Positions 41,946-55,074 of a stretch of 64,000 bases of DNA are shown piece by piece; within the stretch, counting starts at the first letter, position 1; each line of letters begins with the position of its first letter. This stretch comes from Mycolicibacterium rhodesiae NBB3 (GTDB lineage: Bacteria > Actinomycetota > Actinomycetes > Mycobacteriales > Mycobacteriaceae), in assembly GCF_000230895.2 (NCBI RefSeq), contig NC_016604.1:4650001-4714000 (forward strand), in the 5' to 3' direction. The notes below the pieces were generated by a model, which saw nothing but the letters and a program-made list of their open reading frames with translations, was not told where the DNA came from and did no database searches. Position numbers and translations under genes: made by a program.

Positions 41946-42769
41946 GGTGTCCTTCGTCGAAGTGTCGCGGCGGCCAGGCACAGTGCCACGACGGCGAACC
42001 CGATAACGACGGCGATGTCTCGCACCGCGATGAACGTTGGCTCCGCGTACGCACCCACCTGTTGCAGCGCTTCCAGAGCGTAGCTGGCAGGCAATACGTT
42101 GCTGACCCATTGCAGCCAAACGGGCAACACGTCGCGGGGCACGATGATGCCGCACAGCAACAGCTGCGGAGCAATCACCAGCGGCATGAACTGCACGGCC
42201 TGAAACTCGGTGCGGGCGAATGCACTACACAGTAAGCCGAGGCCGACGCCCAGGACCGCGTTGATGATCGCGATGATGAACACCAGGATCGGGCTGCCTG
42301 CGGTGTCCAGTCCGAGGAACCAGAACGACACGATGCAGGCCAGCGTCGCCTGCGCTGCGGCGGCGATCGAGAAGGCGGTGCCGTAGGCGGCGAGCAGGTC
42401 CAGGCGGCGCAGGGGAGTGGTGAGGATCCGTTCCAAGGTGCCCGAAACCCGTTCCCGCTGCATGGTGATCGACGTGATCAGAAACATCACGATAAGCGGG
42501 AAAACGCCCAGCATGATCAGGCATGCGTTGTTGAACGGCGACGGTGCACCGGGCCGATGCGGCGCATCCTGAAACATGAAATACATCAACGTGATGACGA
42601 GACTCGGGACGACGAGGATCATCGCGACGCTGCGGTGGTCGGCGGCCAGCTGGCGCAATATTCGCGTCGTCGTCGCCAGGTATGCCTGCGGGCTCAGCCG
42701 GTTGCGGGCTTTCAGGCTGCGGTGCTGTGCCGGATGACGGACAGGAACGCTTCCTCCAGTGACTGACAT
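41942..42769 (-). CDS. ABC-2 type exporter permease (Rv1686c-like)
   Basis: A 275-residue membrane protein with six predicted transmembrane segments and the ABC-2 pattern (QRERVSGTLERILTTPLRRLDLLAAYGTAF, then QAVQFMPLVIAPQLLLCGIIVP). It pairs with the ATPase gene, whose last 58 nt it overlaps. The long overlap is accepted because GAGAGGA stands 7 bases before ATG 42769 and no later ATG or GTG fits. The family is drug- or lipid-exporting; the substrate is unknown. Confidence 0.85.
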   Translation of the reverse strand: MSVTGGSVPVRHPAQHRSLKARNRLSPQAYLATTTRILRQLAADHRSVAMILVVPSLVITLMYFMFQDAPHRPGAPSPFNNACLIMLGVFPLIVMFLITSITMQRERVSGTLERILTTPLRRLDLLAAYGTAFSIAAAAQATLACIVSFWFLGLDTAGSPILVFIIAIINAVLGVGLGLLCSAFARTEFQAVQFMPLVIAPQLLLCGIIVPRDVLPVWLQWVSNVLPASYALEALQQVGAYAEPTFIAVRDIAVVIGFAVVALCLAAATLRRRTP

Positions 42770-43467
42770 CCGGTGTCCTCTCGTAGTTTCGCGGGTGTGG
42801 TGTGCGCCAGAAGGTGGCCCTCGCGCATGAGCAGCAGGTCGCCGCAGTGGTCGGCTTCGTCCATGACGTGGCTCGACACCAGCAGCGTGGTGCCGTGTTC
42901 GGCCAGTTGATCGAACCGCTCCCAAAGGTCCACTCTCAGAACGGGATCGAGTCCGACAGTGGGCTCGTCGAGTACCAGCAGATCGGGGTGTGACACCAGC
43001 GCGCAGGCCAGGGATGCGCGGGTCCGTTGACCGCCGGAAAGGTTGCCACAGAATGCGGTTCGGTGATCCTGGAGGCCGACGGTGGCGACCGCATCATCGG
43101 CGTCCGAACTGTCGGCACCGGTCAGTGCCGCGAAGTAGCGGACGTTGTCGATGACCTTCAGGTCGTCGTAGATCGTCGGATTCTGGGTGACATAGCCGAC
43201 CCGATGCCGCAGGTCGGCGGAGCCGGCCGGGTGGCCGAGCACCGTCACGGTGCCCTTCTCGATGATCTGCGTTCCGACGACGCAACGCATCAACGTGGTC
43301 TTCCCGCATCCGGACGGGCCGAGCAATCCGGTGATCGTGCCTCGTGCGATCCGCACCGAGATGTCGTCGAGGGCGACTCGTTTACCTCGCTCAACACGCA
43401 GATCGTTGACGTCTATCGCGACGTCCGAGGATCTGCGGGTTAATTCATCACGTGATGAACTCATCAT
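42712..43467 (-). CDS. ABC exporter ATP-binding protein (Rv1687c-like)
   Basis: A 251-residue DrrA/CcmA-type ATPase: Walker A GPSGCGKTT, Q-loop YVTQNPTIYDD, signature LSGGQRTRASLA, Walker B LLVLDEPTVGLD and the switch His in SSHVMDEADH. ATG 43467 (or 43464) starts within the second palindromic operator. CATTAT on the minus strand 7 bases upstream predicts a leaderless message. First gene of the exporter-TetR operon. Confidence 0.88.
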   Translation of the reverse strand: MMSSSRDELTRRSSDVAIDVNDLRVERGKRVALDDISVRIARGTITGLLGPSGCGKTTLMRCVVGTQIIEKGTVTVLGHPAGSADLRHRVGYVTQNPTIYDDLKVIDNVRYFAALTGADSSDADDAVATVGLQDHRTAFCGNLSGGQRTRASLACALVSHPDLLVLDEPTVGLDPVLRVDLWERFDQLAEHGTTLLVSSHVMDEADHCGDLLLMREGHLLAHTTPAKLREDTGCQSLEEAFLSVIRHSTAA

Positions 43468-43475
43468 GCGATGAA
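43444..43475. promoter_or_regulatory. Twin palindromic operators of the ABC exporter operon
   Basis: TTCATCACGTGATGAA (43444-43459) is a perfect 16-bp palindrome. The next 16 bases, CTCATCATGCGATGAA (43460-43475), repeat the TCATC-N6-GATGA half-sites in the same register. The second site covers the -10/start point of the ABC operon. The divergent glycosylase gene starts about 50 bases away. The likely ligand is the TetR protein encoded at the end of the operon. Confidence 0.65.
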
Positions 43476-43513
43476 TAATGCTCCCCGGTGGTAGCGGTGT
43501 CAAGAAGGGCGGG

Positions 43514-43526
43514 CAGAATCGCTGCG
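43514..43526 (+). promoter_or_regulatory. -10 element (CAGAAT) before the glycosylase gene
   Basis: CAGAAT (43514-43519) lies 7 bases before ATG 43527, the leaderless arrangement also seen at argC and steA. Confidence 0.5.
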
Positions 43527-44138
43527 ATGAGTGCGCGACGGTTGTCCGTGGATCCACTGAGCGCAGCGGGGCGGCTACTTGGCGCGACGCTGGTCGGTCG
43601 CGGCGTGAGCGTCATGATCGTGGAGGTCGAGGCGTACGGCGGCCCTGAAGGTCAACCCTGGCCGGACGCGGCGGCGCATTCGTATCGCGGCGTGGGAGGA
43701 CGCAACGCGGTCATGTTCGGGCCGCCCGGGCGGCTCTACACCTACCGCAGCCATGGCATACACGTCTGCGCCAACGTCGTCTGTGCGACCGACGGGGTAG
43801 CGGGTGCGGTATTGCTGCGAGCGGTGGCGATCGAATCCGGTGCCGATGTCGCCCAGGCCCGGCGTGGTGAGTCGGTCCGGCCCGCAGCGCTGGGTCGAGG
43901 TCCCGGAAATCTGTGTTCGGCGCTGGGAATCACCATGGAAGACAACGGGATTGACCTGTTCGACGGGCAGAGTCCGATCCAGGTGACGCTCGGCGGAAAG
44001 CGCGACGGGGTGGCCGGCCCGCGCGTCGGCGTCAGTAAGGCGGCCGATCGTCCCTGGCGAATGTGGCTGGCCGGTCGTCCTGAGGTGTCGCTGTATCGCC
44101 GCAGCCCCCGGGCACCGGCTCCCGGCGAAAGCGACTAG
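43527..44138 (+). CDS. mpg: 3-methyladenine DNA glycosylase (Rv1688-like)
   Basis: A 203-residue AAG/MPG-type glycosylase that flips out and excises alkylated purines. Signature blocks: the catalytic Glu in IVEVEAYGGPEGQPWPDAAAHSYRG, then GRNAVMFGPPGRLYTYRSHGIHVCANVV and LGRGPGNLCSALGI. ATG 43527 was chosen over the upstream in-frame GTG 43488 because of the -10 spacing. Confidence 0.9.
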   Translation: MSARRLSVDPLSAAGRLLGATLVGRGVSVMIVEVEAYGGPEGQPWPDAAAHSYRGVGGRNAVMFGPPGRLYTYRSHGIHVCANVVCATDGVAGAVLLRAVAIESGADVAQARRGESVRPAALGRGPGNLCSALGITMEDNGIDLFDGQSPIQVTLGGKRDGVAGPRVGVSKAADRPWRMWLAGRPEVSLYRRSPRAPAPGESD

Positions 44139-44156
44139 TGCGGGAAGATCGGTGCT

Positions 44157-45440
44157 GTGACTTCTACGGGCGCATCCATCCTTGATGAGCTGGAGTGGCG
44201 TGGGCTGATCGCGCAGTCCACCGATCGGGACGCGTTGGCAGGAGAACTCGCAGCGGGACCCGTCACCGTCTACTCGGGATTCGATCCGACGGCGCCGAGC
44301 CTGCATGCCGGACACCTGATCCCGCTCTTGACGCTCCGGCGGTTTCAGCAGGCGGGTCACCGCCCGATCGTGCTGGCCGGAGGAGCGACGGGAATGATCG
44401 GCGATCCGCGCGATGTCGGTGAACGCACCCTCAACACCGCCGACACCGTCGCCGAGTGGGCCGGCCGGATACGCGGCCAGCTGGAACGCTTCGTCGAGTT
44501 CAACGATTCGGCCACCGGTGCCGTCGTCGAGAACAACCTGACCTGGACCGCAGAGATGCCCACTATCGAGTTTCTGCGCGACGTGGGAAAGCACTTCTCC
44601 GTCAACGTGATGCTCGACAGAGACACGGTGCGGCGGCGCCTGGAAGGCGATGGCATCTCGTACACCGAATTCAGCTACATGCTGTTGCAGGCCAACGATT
44701 TCGTCGAGCTGCACCAACGCTACGGATGCGGACTGCAGATCGGCGGGTCTGACCAGTGGGGCAACATCATCGCCGGCGTACGGCTGGTCCGACAGAAGGC
44801 GGGCGCGACGGTCCATGCCCTGACCACCCCGCTGGTCACCGACTCGGAAGGCCAGAAGTTCGGCAAGTCGACCGGCGGCGGCAGCCTGTGGCTCGACCCG
44901 GACATGACGAGCCCGTACGCCTGGTATCAGTATTTCGTCAACACCGCCGATGCCGACGTGGTCCGTTATCTGCGGTGGTTCACCTTCCTGACGCGTGAGG
45001 AGTTGGCCGAGCTGGAGCAGGCGACGGCGGAGCGCCCTCACGAACGCGCTGGTCAGCGCCGTCTGGCGCGGGAGCTCACGAATCTTGTCCACGGGGAGGC
45101 GGCGACGGCGGCGGTTGAGCACGCCAGCCAGGCGCTGTTCGGTCGCGGCGAGCTTTCCCAGCTGGACGAGCCGACGTTGGCCGCCGCGTTGCGCGAAGCC
45201 TCAGTCGCCGAGCTTTCGGCCGGGGAGCCCGATGTGATCACCGACCTGCTGGTGGCCAGCGGCTTGTCGGCCAGTAAGGGTGCAGCGCGCCGCACCATCG
45301 GCGAGGGCGGGGCATACGTCAACAACGTCCGCATCGAGAGCGAAGCGTGGGCGCCGCAGCCGTCGGACTTCCTGCACGGTCGCTGGTTGGTGCTGCGCCG
45401 CGGCAAGCGGAATATCGCGGGCGTCCACCGCGTTGGCTAG
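44157..45440 (+). CDS. tyrS: Tyrosyl-tRNA synthetase
   Basis: A 427-residue class I synthetase. HIGH-type motif HAGH at residues 50-53, the KMSKS-type KFGKS from residue 234, and a C-terminal S4 RNA-binding domain (LVASGLSASKGAARRTIGEGGAYVNNVRI). The start is GTG 44157, 18 nt after the glycosylase stop. In rapid growers tyrS is the known upstream neighbour of rrnB, which is exactly what follows here. Confidence 0.97.
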   Translation: MTSTGASILDELEWRGLIAQSTDRDALAGELAAGPVTVYSGFDPTAPSLHAGHLIPLLTLRRFQQAGHRPIVLAGGATGMIGDPRDVGERTLNTADTVAEWAGRIRGQLERFVEFNDSATGAVVENNLTWTAEMPTIEFLRDVGKHFSVNVMLDRDTVRRRLEGDGISYTEFSYMLLQANDFVELHQRYGCGLQIGGSDQWGNIIAGVRLVRQKAGATVHALTTPLVTDSEGQKFGKSTGGGSLWLDPDMTSPYAWYQYFVNTADADVVRYLRWFTFLTREELAELEQATAERPHERAGQRRLARELTNLVHGEAATAAVEHASQALFGRGELSQLDEPTLAAALREASVAELSAGEPDVITDLLVASGLSASKGAARRTIGEGGAYVNNVRIESEAWAPQPSDFLHGRWLVLRRGKRNIAGVHRVG

Positions 45441-45589
45441 TGCGTCGGGCTGGAACGGCTCGGCAGAAATTGGTGTCGATTTTCGGGAACAATGGCCGCG
45501 GATGCGGCGTTGGAACCTATGAACGACGAGTCGACGCACCCTGGTGCGCACGATGGACGCGGATTCAAAAACCCGCCCCACCAGCCCAT

Positions 45590-45618
45590 TTGACTCGGAG
45601 TTATCCCTCACGTAACTT
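45590..45618 (+). promoter_or_regulatory. rrnB promoter (TTGACT-N17-TAACTT)
   Basis: A near-consensus SigA promoter: -35 TTGACT (45590-45595), a 17-base spacer and -10 TAACTT (45613-45618). The predicted start near 45625 gives a leader of about 310 nt before 16S. No second equally good promoter is seen, in line with reports that rrnB of rapid growers has a single promoter while rrnA has several. Confidence 0.8.
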
Positions 45619-45675
45619 ATCGGAGTCGCTGCGACACGGGCCAAAACCCGGCGAGCGCGGCGGCTCCCAGAGGGA

Positions 45676-45696
45676 AGCCCCAACTTCGGTTGGGCT
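45676..45696 (+). promoter_or_regulatory. cUUCGg tetraloop hairpin in the rrnB leader
   Basis: CCCAAC-TTCG-GTTGGG forms six pairs closed by the ultra-stable C(UUCG)G loop, with two further pairs beyond a bulge. It lies about 50 bases into the leader. No T-run follows, so it is probably structural or an antitermination element and not a terminator. Confidence 0.55.
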
Positions 45697-45762
45697 CCTG
45701 ATTGTCCGCACTACGAGCCCGTGGCTTTAATGCCGCGGGTTGGTTGCGCGGCCAAGCGGGTG

Positions 45763-45792
45763 TGTTGTTTGAGAACTCAATAGTGTGTTTGG
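45763..45792 (+). promoter_or_regulatory. rrn antitermination leader (box B/A/C-like)
   Basis: TGTTGTTTGAGAACTCAATA followed by GTGTGTTTGG is the conserved actinobacterial rRNA leader motif (Nus-factor antitermination signals) found before 16S genes. The stretch after it (45793-45932) is T-rich, with small stems (TCAG/CTGA; CCCGC/GCGGG) that probably help process the 16S 5' end. It holds no gene. Confidence 0.75.
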
Positions 45793-45932
45793 TGGTTTTT
45801 GTTTGTTGTTTTTTTGTTCACCTCTTTTTCCCGTTTAGGGGTGGATGTTTTTTGATGCCAGTTTTTGGTGTCTTGTTTGGTTTCAGATTTTTCTGAAGTG
45901 AATTCCACCTGCCCGCTGTGCGGGTTGGGTTG

Positions 45933-50997
<5,065 letters not shown>

Positions 50998-51026
50998 CAC
51001 AACCTCGCAACCACACCACACACACA

Positions 51027-51038
51027 AACACCCACCCC
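51027..51038 (+). repeat. Downstream arm of the 23S processing stem
   Basis: AACACCCACCCC pairs with 47795-47806 across the 23S gene. It lies in the A/C-rich 23S-5S spacer (50998-51119), which holds no other feature. Confidence 0.65.
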
Positions 51039-51119
51039 ACCACCAAAAAACACGGCGAGAACAACAGTCTCACCACCTCCCCCACCACACATGGGGACAC
51101 TCAAAAACGAGTGAATACA

Positions 51120-51234
51120 GTTACGGCGGTAATAGCGACAGGGAAACGCCCGGACCCATCCCGAACCCGGAAGCTAAGCCTGCCAGCGCCGATGATACTA
51201 CCCACCCGGGTGGAAAAGTAGGACACCGCCGAAC
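51120..51234 (+). rRNA. rrf: 5S ribosomal RNA (rrnB copy)
   Basis: About 115 nt, from GTTACGGCGGTAATAGCGAC to the complementary ACCGCCGAAC. The loop sequences CCCGAACCCGGAAGCTAAGC and GATGATACTACC are typical for mycobacteria. Confidence 0.95.
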
Positions 51235-51244
51235 ACAAATTAGG

Positions 51245-51282
51245 ATCACCCCCCACAATTGCGTGGGGGGTGATTCCTTTTG
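51245..51282 (+). terminator. Rho-independent terminator of rrnB
   Basis: A perfect 12-bp stem, ATCACCCCCCAC (51245-51256) with GTGGGGGGTGAT (51263-51274) around AATTGC, followed by TCCTTTTG. It is the strongest terminator in the window and closes the rRNA operon 10 bases after 5S. Confidence 0.9.
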
Positions 51283-51337
51283 CGGCACAATTTGTCTCGA
51301 ATTCTCAATTGTCGCGTGATCGGGTAGAAAGGCATAC

Positions 51338-52120
51338 GTGGTCCAGGACGGAAACAACGGCAACCGTGGGCGCGGCTCTCGGGGGTCGGCGCCGCGCTCG
51401 TCGGGTCCCAACCGGGCCCGGCGCGCCCAGCCGAGATCCGTCGAAAACACACCGCAGGACGACGGTCCGCCGATCCCGGCCGACATCGAAGCCAAACAGT
51501 TGGCGCCCGATATCCGCGGTGAACTGACGACGTTGGATCGCAGCACCGCCGACACGGTCGCGCGACATCTGGTGGTTGCCGGCCTGCTCCTCGACGAGGA
51601 CCCCGAAGCCGCGCTGGCTCACGCTCGCGCGGCCCGTGCACGTTCCGGCCGCATCGCCGCGGTCCGCGAAGCCGTCGGAATAGCCGCTTACCACTCCGGC
51701 GACTGGGCTCAGGCGCTGGCTGAGTTGCGTGCGGCGCGCCGTATGGGCAGCAAGTCGGCGTTGCTTCCGCTCATCGCCGATTGTGAACGGGGAGTGGGAC
51801 GCCCGGAGCGGGCAATCGAGCTGGCTCGTAGCCCCGAAGCCGCCGCGCTCACCGGGGATGACGCCGACGAGATGCGCATCGTCGCGGCCGGCGCTCGCTG
51901 CGACCTCGGTCAATACGAGCAGGCCATGGCCATTCTGTCGACGCCCCAGTTGGATCGGACACGAGTCGGTCAGACCGCCGCACGACTCTTCTACGTCTAC
52001 GCCGAGACGCTACTGGCGCTCGGGCGCAGCCAGGAGGCGCTTCAGTGGTTCATCAACGCGGCCGCCGCGGACCTGGAGGGGCTGACCGACGCCGAGGACC
52101 GGATCACGGAGCTGAGCTGA
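51338..52120 (+). CDS. TPR-like protein (Rv1691-like)
   Basis: A 260-residue protein. The first about 45 residues are basic and disordered (GNNGNRGRGSRGSAPRSSGPN). The rest is a run of helical hairpins (LVVAGLLLDEDPEAALAHARAARARSGRIAAVREAVGIAAYHSGDWAQALAEL...), typical of TPR arrays. The basic tail suggests RNA or ribosome contact, but this is an inference. Start GTG 51338 with AAAGG 5 bases upstream. First gene of the conserved operon leading to tlyA; the HAD gene follows after one base. Confidence 0.8.
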   Translation: MVQDGNNGNRGRGSRGSAPRSSGPNRARRAQPRSVENTPQDDGPPIPADIEAKQLAPDIRGELTTLDRSTADTVARHLVVAGLLLDEDPEAALAHARAARARSGRIAAVREAVGIAAYHSGDWAQALAELRAARRMGSKSALLPLIADCERGVGRPERAIELARSPEAAALTGDDADEMRIVAAGARCDLGQYEQAMAILSTPQLDRTRVGQTAARLFYVYAETLLALGRSQEALQWFINAAAADLEGLTDAEDRITELS

Positions 52121-52121
52121 C

Positions 52122-53144
52122 ATGAGTGAGCTTGCGCAGGAACATGATTGCCTCCTGCTCGACCTCGACGGCACCGTGTTCCGTGGGCACGAGGCCACCG
52201 AAGGTGCGGTCGAAACACTGTCCACCGTCCAGGCTCGCACGCTCTATGTCACCAACAACGCATCACGCAGCCCGGCCGACGTGGCCAAGCATCTGCACGA
52301 GCTGGGATTCACCGCCGAGTCCGAAGACGTCGTCACCAGCGCACAAAGCGCGGCGAACCTCTTGGCGGGCCAATTGCCCTCGGGCGCATCGGTTCTCATC
52401 GTCGGCACCGACGCGCTGGCCGCAGAAGTGTCGGGTGTCGGACTCAAGCCGGTGCGGCAGTTCTCCGACGGACCCGACGCGGTCGTCCAGGGCCACTCTC
52501 CGCAGACCGGCTGGTCCGACCTCGCCGAAGCGGCGTTGGCGATCCGAAGCGGAGCGCTGTGGGTCGCGGCCAATGTCGATCTGACGTTGCCGTCCGAACG
52601 CGGCCTGCTGCCGGGCAACGGCTCGATGGTCGCAGCACTCCGCGCGGCGACGAACGCGGAGCCACAAGTCGCAGGTAAGCCCCAGCCCACGCTGCTGAAC
52701 GACGCCCTGGCGCGCGGCACATTCTCCGCGCCGCTGGTCGTGGGAGACCGACTCGATACCGATATCGCGGGAGCCAATGCCGCCGGCCTGCCGAGTCTGA
52801 TGGTGCTGACCGGCGTCAGCACGGCCGACGACATGATCCGCGCGGTCTCGTCGGAGCGACCTGATTACCTCGCTGCCGACCTGCGCTCGCTCAATGACCG
52901 CGTGGACAGCCTGCGCGTCGGGCCGCATCCCGGTTGGCGTATCGACATCGATGCGTCGGCGGTGGCCGTCCACGCCACGGGCAGGGATGTCGGGGATTCG
53001 CTCTCGGTCGTGCGCGCGATCGCCAGCGCGGTCTGGGAGGCCGACCTCGACGGCCGGCCGTTCACCATTTCGGCGGGTGACGACACAGCGCGACAGGCCC
53101 TGGAGCCATGGTCCGTGCTCACCCCGGCAGATCGGCTAGCGTGA
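52122..53144 (+). CDS. HAD-superfamily phosphatase (NagD-like, Rv1692-like)
   Basis: A 340-residue HAD-IIA hydrolase: motif I DLDGTVFRGHEA, motif II in TNNASRSPADVA, and LVVGDRLDTDIAGANAAGLPSLMVLTGV as motif IV. The M. tuberculosis orthologue has been described as a glycerol-3-phosphate phosphatase. The C-terminal about 75 residues form an additional domain outside the HAD core. The first codons (ATGAGTGAGCTTGCGCAGGA) resemble the extragenic repeat at 34092 and 59113. Confidence 0.85.
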   Translation: MSELAQEHDCLLLDLDGTVFRGHEATEGAVETLSTVQARTLYVTNNASRSPADVAKHLHELGFTAESEDVVTSAQSAANLLAGQLPSGASVLIVGTDALAAEVSGVGLKPVRQFSDGPDAVVQGHSPQTGWSDLAEAALAIRSGALWVAANVDLTLPSERGLLPGNGSMVAALRAATNAEPQVAGKPQPTLLNDALARGTFSAPLVVGDRLDTDIAGANAAGLPSLMVLTGVSTADDMIRAVSSERPDYLAADLRSLNDRVDSLRVGPHPGWRIDIDASAVAVHATGRDVGDSLSVVRAIASAVWEADLDGRPFTISAGDDTARQALEPWSVLTPADRLA

Positions 53145-53338
53145 ACACCGACATGAGTACCGATCCGGACCAGATTCGCGCCCAGATCGCGGAGTTGCTG
53201 GCAGATCTGCCCGACCCCGCCCAGGAGGGCTCCGGCTTCGACGAGCTCGCCGACGCCGAGATCGACGTTGTCGCCGCTCGGCTGGAGCAGGCGCACGAGC
53301 TGCTGGTGCAAGCGCTCGAGTCGGTCGAGAAGGGGTGA
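53141..53338 (+). CDS. Small conserved hypothetical protein (Rv1693-like)
   Basis: A 65-residue acidic, helical protein (DQIRAQIAELLADLPDPAQ, then LADAEIDVVAARLEQAHELLVQALESVEKG). GTG 53141 overlaps the HAD stop (GTGA); ATG 53153 would remove four residues. It sits immediately before tlyA, as in M. tuberculosis. Function unknown. Confidence 0.7.
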   Translation: MNTDMSTDPDQIRAQIAELLADLPDPAQEGSGFDELADAEIDVVAARLEQAHELLVQALESVEKG

Positions 53339-53344
53339 CCGTTC

Positions 53345-54154
53345 GTGGCGCGGCGGGCACGTGTTGACGCCGAGCTGGTGCGACGTGGGCTGGCCCGCTC
53401 CCGCCAGCAGGCCGCCGAGCTGATCGGCGCCGGGCGGGTCAGCATCGACGGCATGCCGGCCGCCAAACCCGCCACCGCCATCGCGGTGAGTGCCGCGCTC
53501 ACGGTCGACAACACCGACGAGCGCAGCTGGGTATCCCGTGGCGCCCACAAGCTCACGGGCGCACTGGATGCGTTCGGGCTGTCGGTCGCCGACCGCCGGT
53601 GCCTGGACGCCGGGGCGTCGACCGGCGGGTTCACCGAGGTCCTGCTCGATCGCGGCGCTCGCGAAGTCGTCGCCGTCGATGTCGGCTACGGCCAGCTGGC
53701 GTGGCCGTTGCGCAACGATCCACGGGTCAACGTCATGGAGCGAACCAACGTGCGCGATCTGACGGCCGACGCGATCGGCGGCCCGGTCGGTTTGGTGGTC
53801 GCCGACCTGTCATTCATCTCGCTGTCCACAGTGCTACCGGCACTGACGTCGTGTGCGGATGCCGACGCCGATATCGTTCCCATGGTGAAGCCGCAATTCG
53901 AGGTGGGCAAGGATCGGGTGGGCGCGGGAGGCGTCGTATCCGACCCGCAATTGCGCGCCGACGCAGTGCTCACCGTTGCGCGTCGCGCCGCCGCACTGCA
54001 GTGGCATACGGTCGCTGTCACCGCCAGCCCGCTGCCCGGTCCATCCGGCAATGTGGAGTACTTCCTGCAGCTGCGGTCGCGAACCGATAGCCCGCTGGAA
54101 GGGGAGTTGCTCGAACAGGCCGTGCTACAAGCCGTCGCGGAGGGTCCCCAATGA
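53345..54154 (+). CDS. tlyA: 16S/23S rRNA 2'-O-methyltransferase TlyA
   Basis: A 269-residue enzyme. The N-terminal S4 RNA-binding domain (RVDAELVRRGLARSRQQAAELIGAGRVSIDG) joins a FtsJ-like SAM methyltransferase domain (LDAGASTGGFTEVLLDRGAREVVAVDVG). TlyA methylates C1409 of 16S and C1920 of 23S (E. coli numbering) and thereby makes mycobacteria sensitive to capreomycin. It lies about 2 kb from the rrnB operon whose product it modifies. Start GTG 53345 with AGGGGTG upstream. It overlaps the NAD kinase gene (ATGA). Confidence 0.95.
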   Translation: MARRARVDAELVRRGLARSRQQAAELIGAGRVSIDGMPAAKPATAIAVSAALTVDNTDERSWVSRGAHKLTGALDAFGLSVADRRCLDAGASTGGFTEVLLDRGAREVVAVDVGYGQLAWPLRNDPRVNVMERTNVRDLTADAIGGPVGLVVADLSFISLSTVLPALTSCADADADIVPMVKPQFEVGKDRVGAGGVVSDPQLRADAVLTVARRAAALQWHTVAVTASPLPGPSGNVEYFLQLRSRTDSPLEGELLEQAVLQAVAEGPQ

Positions 54155-55074
54155 CGACCGAGCGTGACATCCTGCTGGTCGTGCACACCGGCCGTGACGA
54201 CGCCACCGACGTGGCGCGCCGCGTCCATAAAGTACTCGGAGACAACGGGATTCGACTGCGAGTGCTCTCCGCTGAGGCGGTCGACCGTGCTCCCGAGCAC
54301 CTGTCACCCGACGACGCCCGCGCCCTCGGATCCGGGATCGAGGTCGTCGACGCCGACGAGGGGGTCGCCGAAGGATGCGAGCTGGTCCTCGTACTCGGCG
54401 GTGACGGCAGCTTCCTGCGTGGGGCCGAGCTGGCCCGCAACGTCGAGATACCGGTCCTCGGAGTGAATCTCGGCCGCATCGGCTTCCTCGCCGAAGCAGA
54501 AGCCGAGAACATCGACTCCGTACTCGACCATCTGATCACGCGTGACTATCGCGTCGAGGAGCGAATGACCCTCGACGTCGTCGTGCGCGCCGAGGGCGAG
54601 ATCATCGACCGCGGTTGGGCACTCAACGAGGCCAGCCTCGAGAAGGGCCCGCGGCTCGGTGTGCTCGGCGCGGTGCTCGAGGTGGACGGCAGGCCGGTCT
54701 CGGCGTTCGGTTGTGACGGGGTGCTCGTCGCGACGCCGACCGGCTCGACAGCGTGGGCGTTCTCCGCGGGTGGGCCGATCGTGTGGCCTGATCTGGAAGC
54801 AATCCTGGTGGTGCCCAACAATGCTCACGCACTGTTCGCGCGACCGATGGTCACCAGCCCCGACGCCTCGATCGCGATCGAGGTCGAGGCGAGCGGCCAC
54901 GACGCGCTGGTGTTCTGCGACGGCCGTCGCGAAATGGTCGTGCCCGCGGGTGGCCGGCTGGAAGTGACCCGGTGCGGCACACCGCTGAAGTGGGTGCGGC
55001 TGGACAGCGCACCATTCACCGACCGCCTGGTACGCAAGTTCCGGTTGCCGGTCACGGGGTGGCGCGGGCAGTAG
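54151..55074 (+). CDS. nadK: Inorganic polyphosphate/ATP-NAD kinase
   Basis: A 307-residue NAD kinase (ppnK, Rv1695-like) making NADP. It has the GGDGSFLRGAE motif, the NLGRIGFLAEAE segment and the glycine-rich ATPTGSTAWAFSAGGPIVWP motif. Mycobacterial NAD kinases can use polyphosphate. The start overlaps tlyA by 4 nt and the stop shares a base with recN. Confidence 0.95.
   Translation: MTTERDILLVVHTGRDDATDVARRVHKVLGDNGIRLRVLSAEAVDRAPEHLSPDDARALGSGIEVVDADEGVAEGCELVLVLGGDGSFLRGAELARNVEIPVLGVNLGRIGFLAEAEAENIDSVLDHLITRDYRVEERMTLDVVVRAEGEIIDRGWALNEASLEKGPRLGVLGAVLEVDGRPVSAFGCDGVLVATPTGSTAWAFSAGGPIVWPDLEAILVVPNNAHALFARPMVTSPDASIAIEVEASGHDALVFCDGRREMVVPAGGRLEVTRCGTPLKWVRLDSAPFTDRLVRKFRLPVTGWRGQ

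Noticed and set aside
45519..45593. 24-codon ORF before rrnB whose stop overlaps the -35 box
   Set aside because: No ribosome-binding site and no composition signal; it fits chance in a GC-rich leader.
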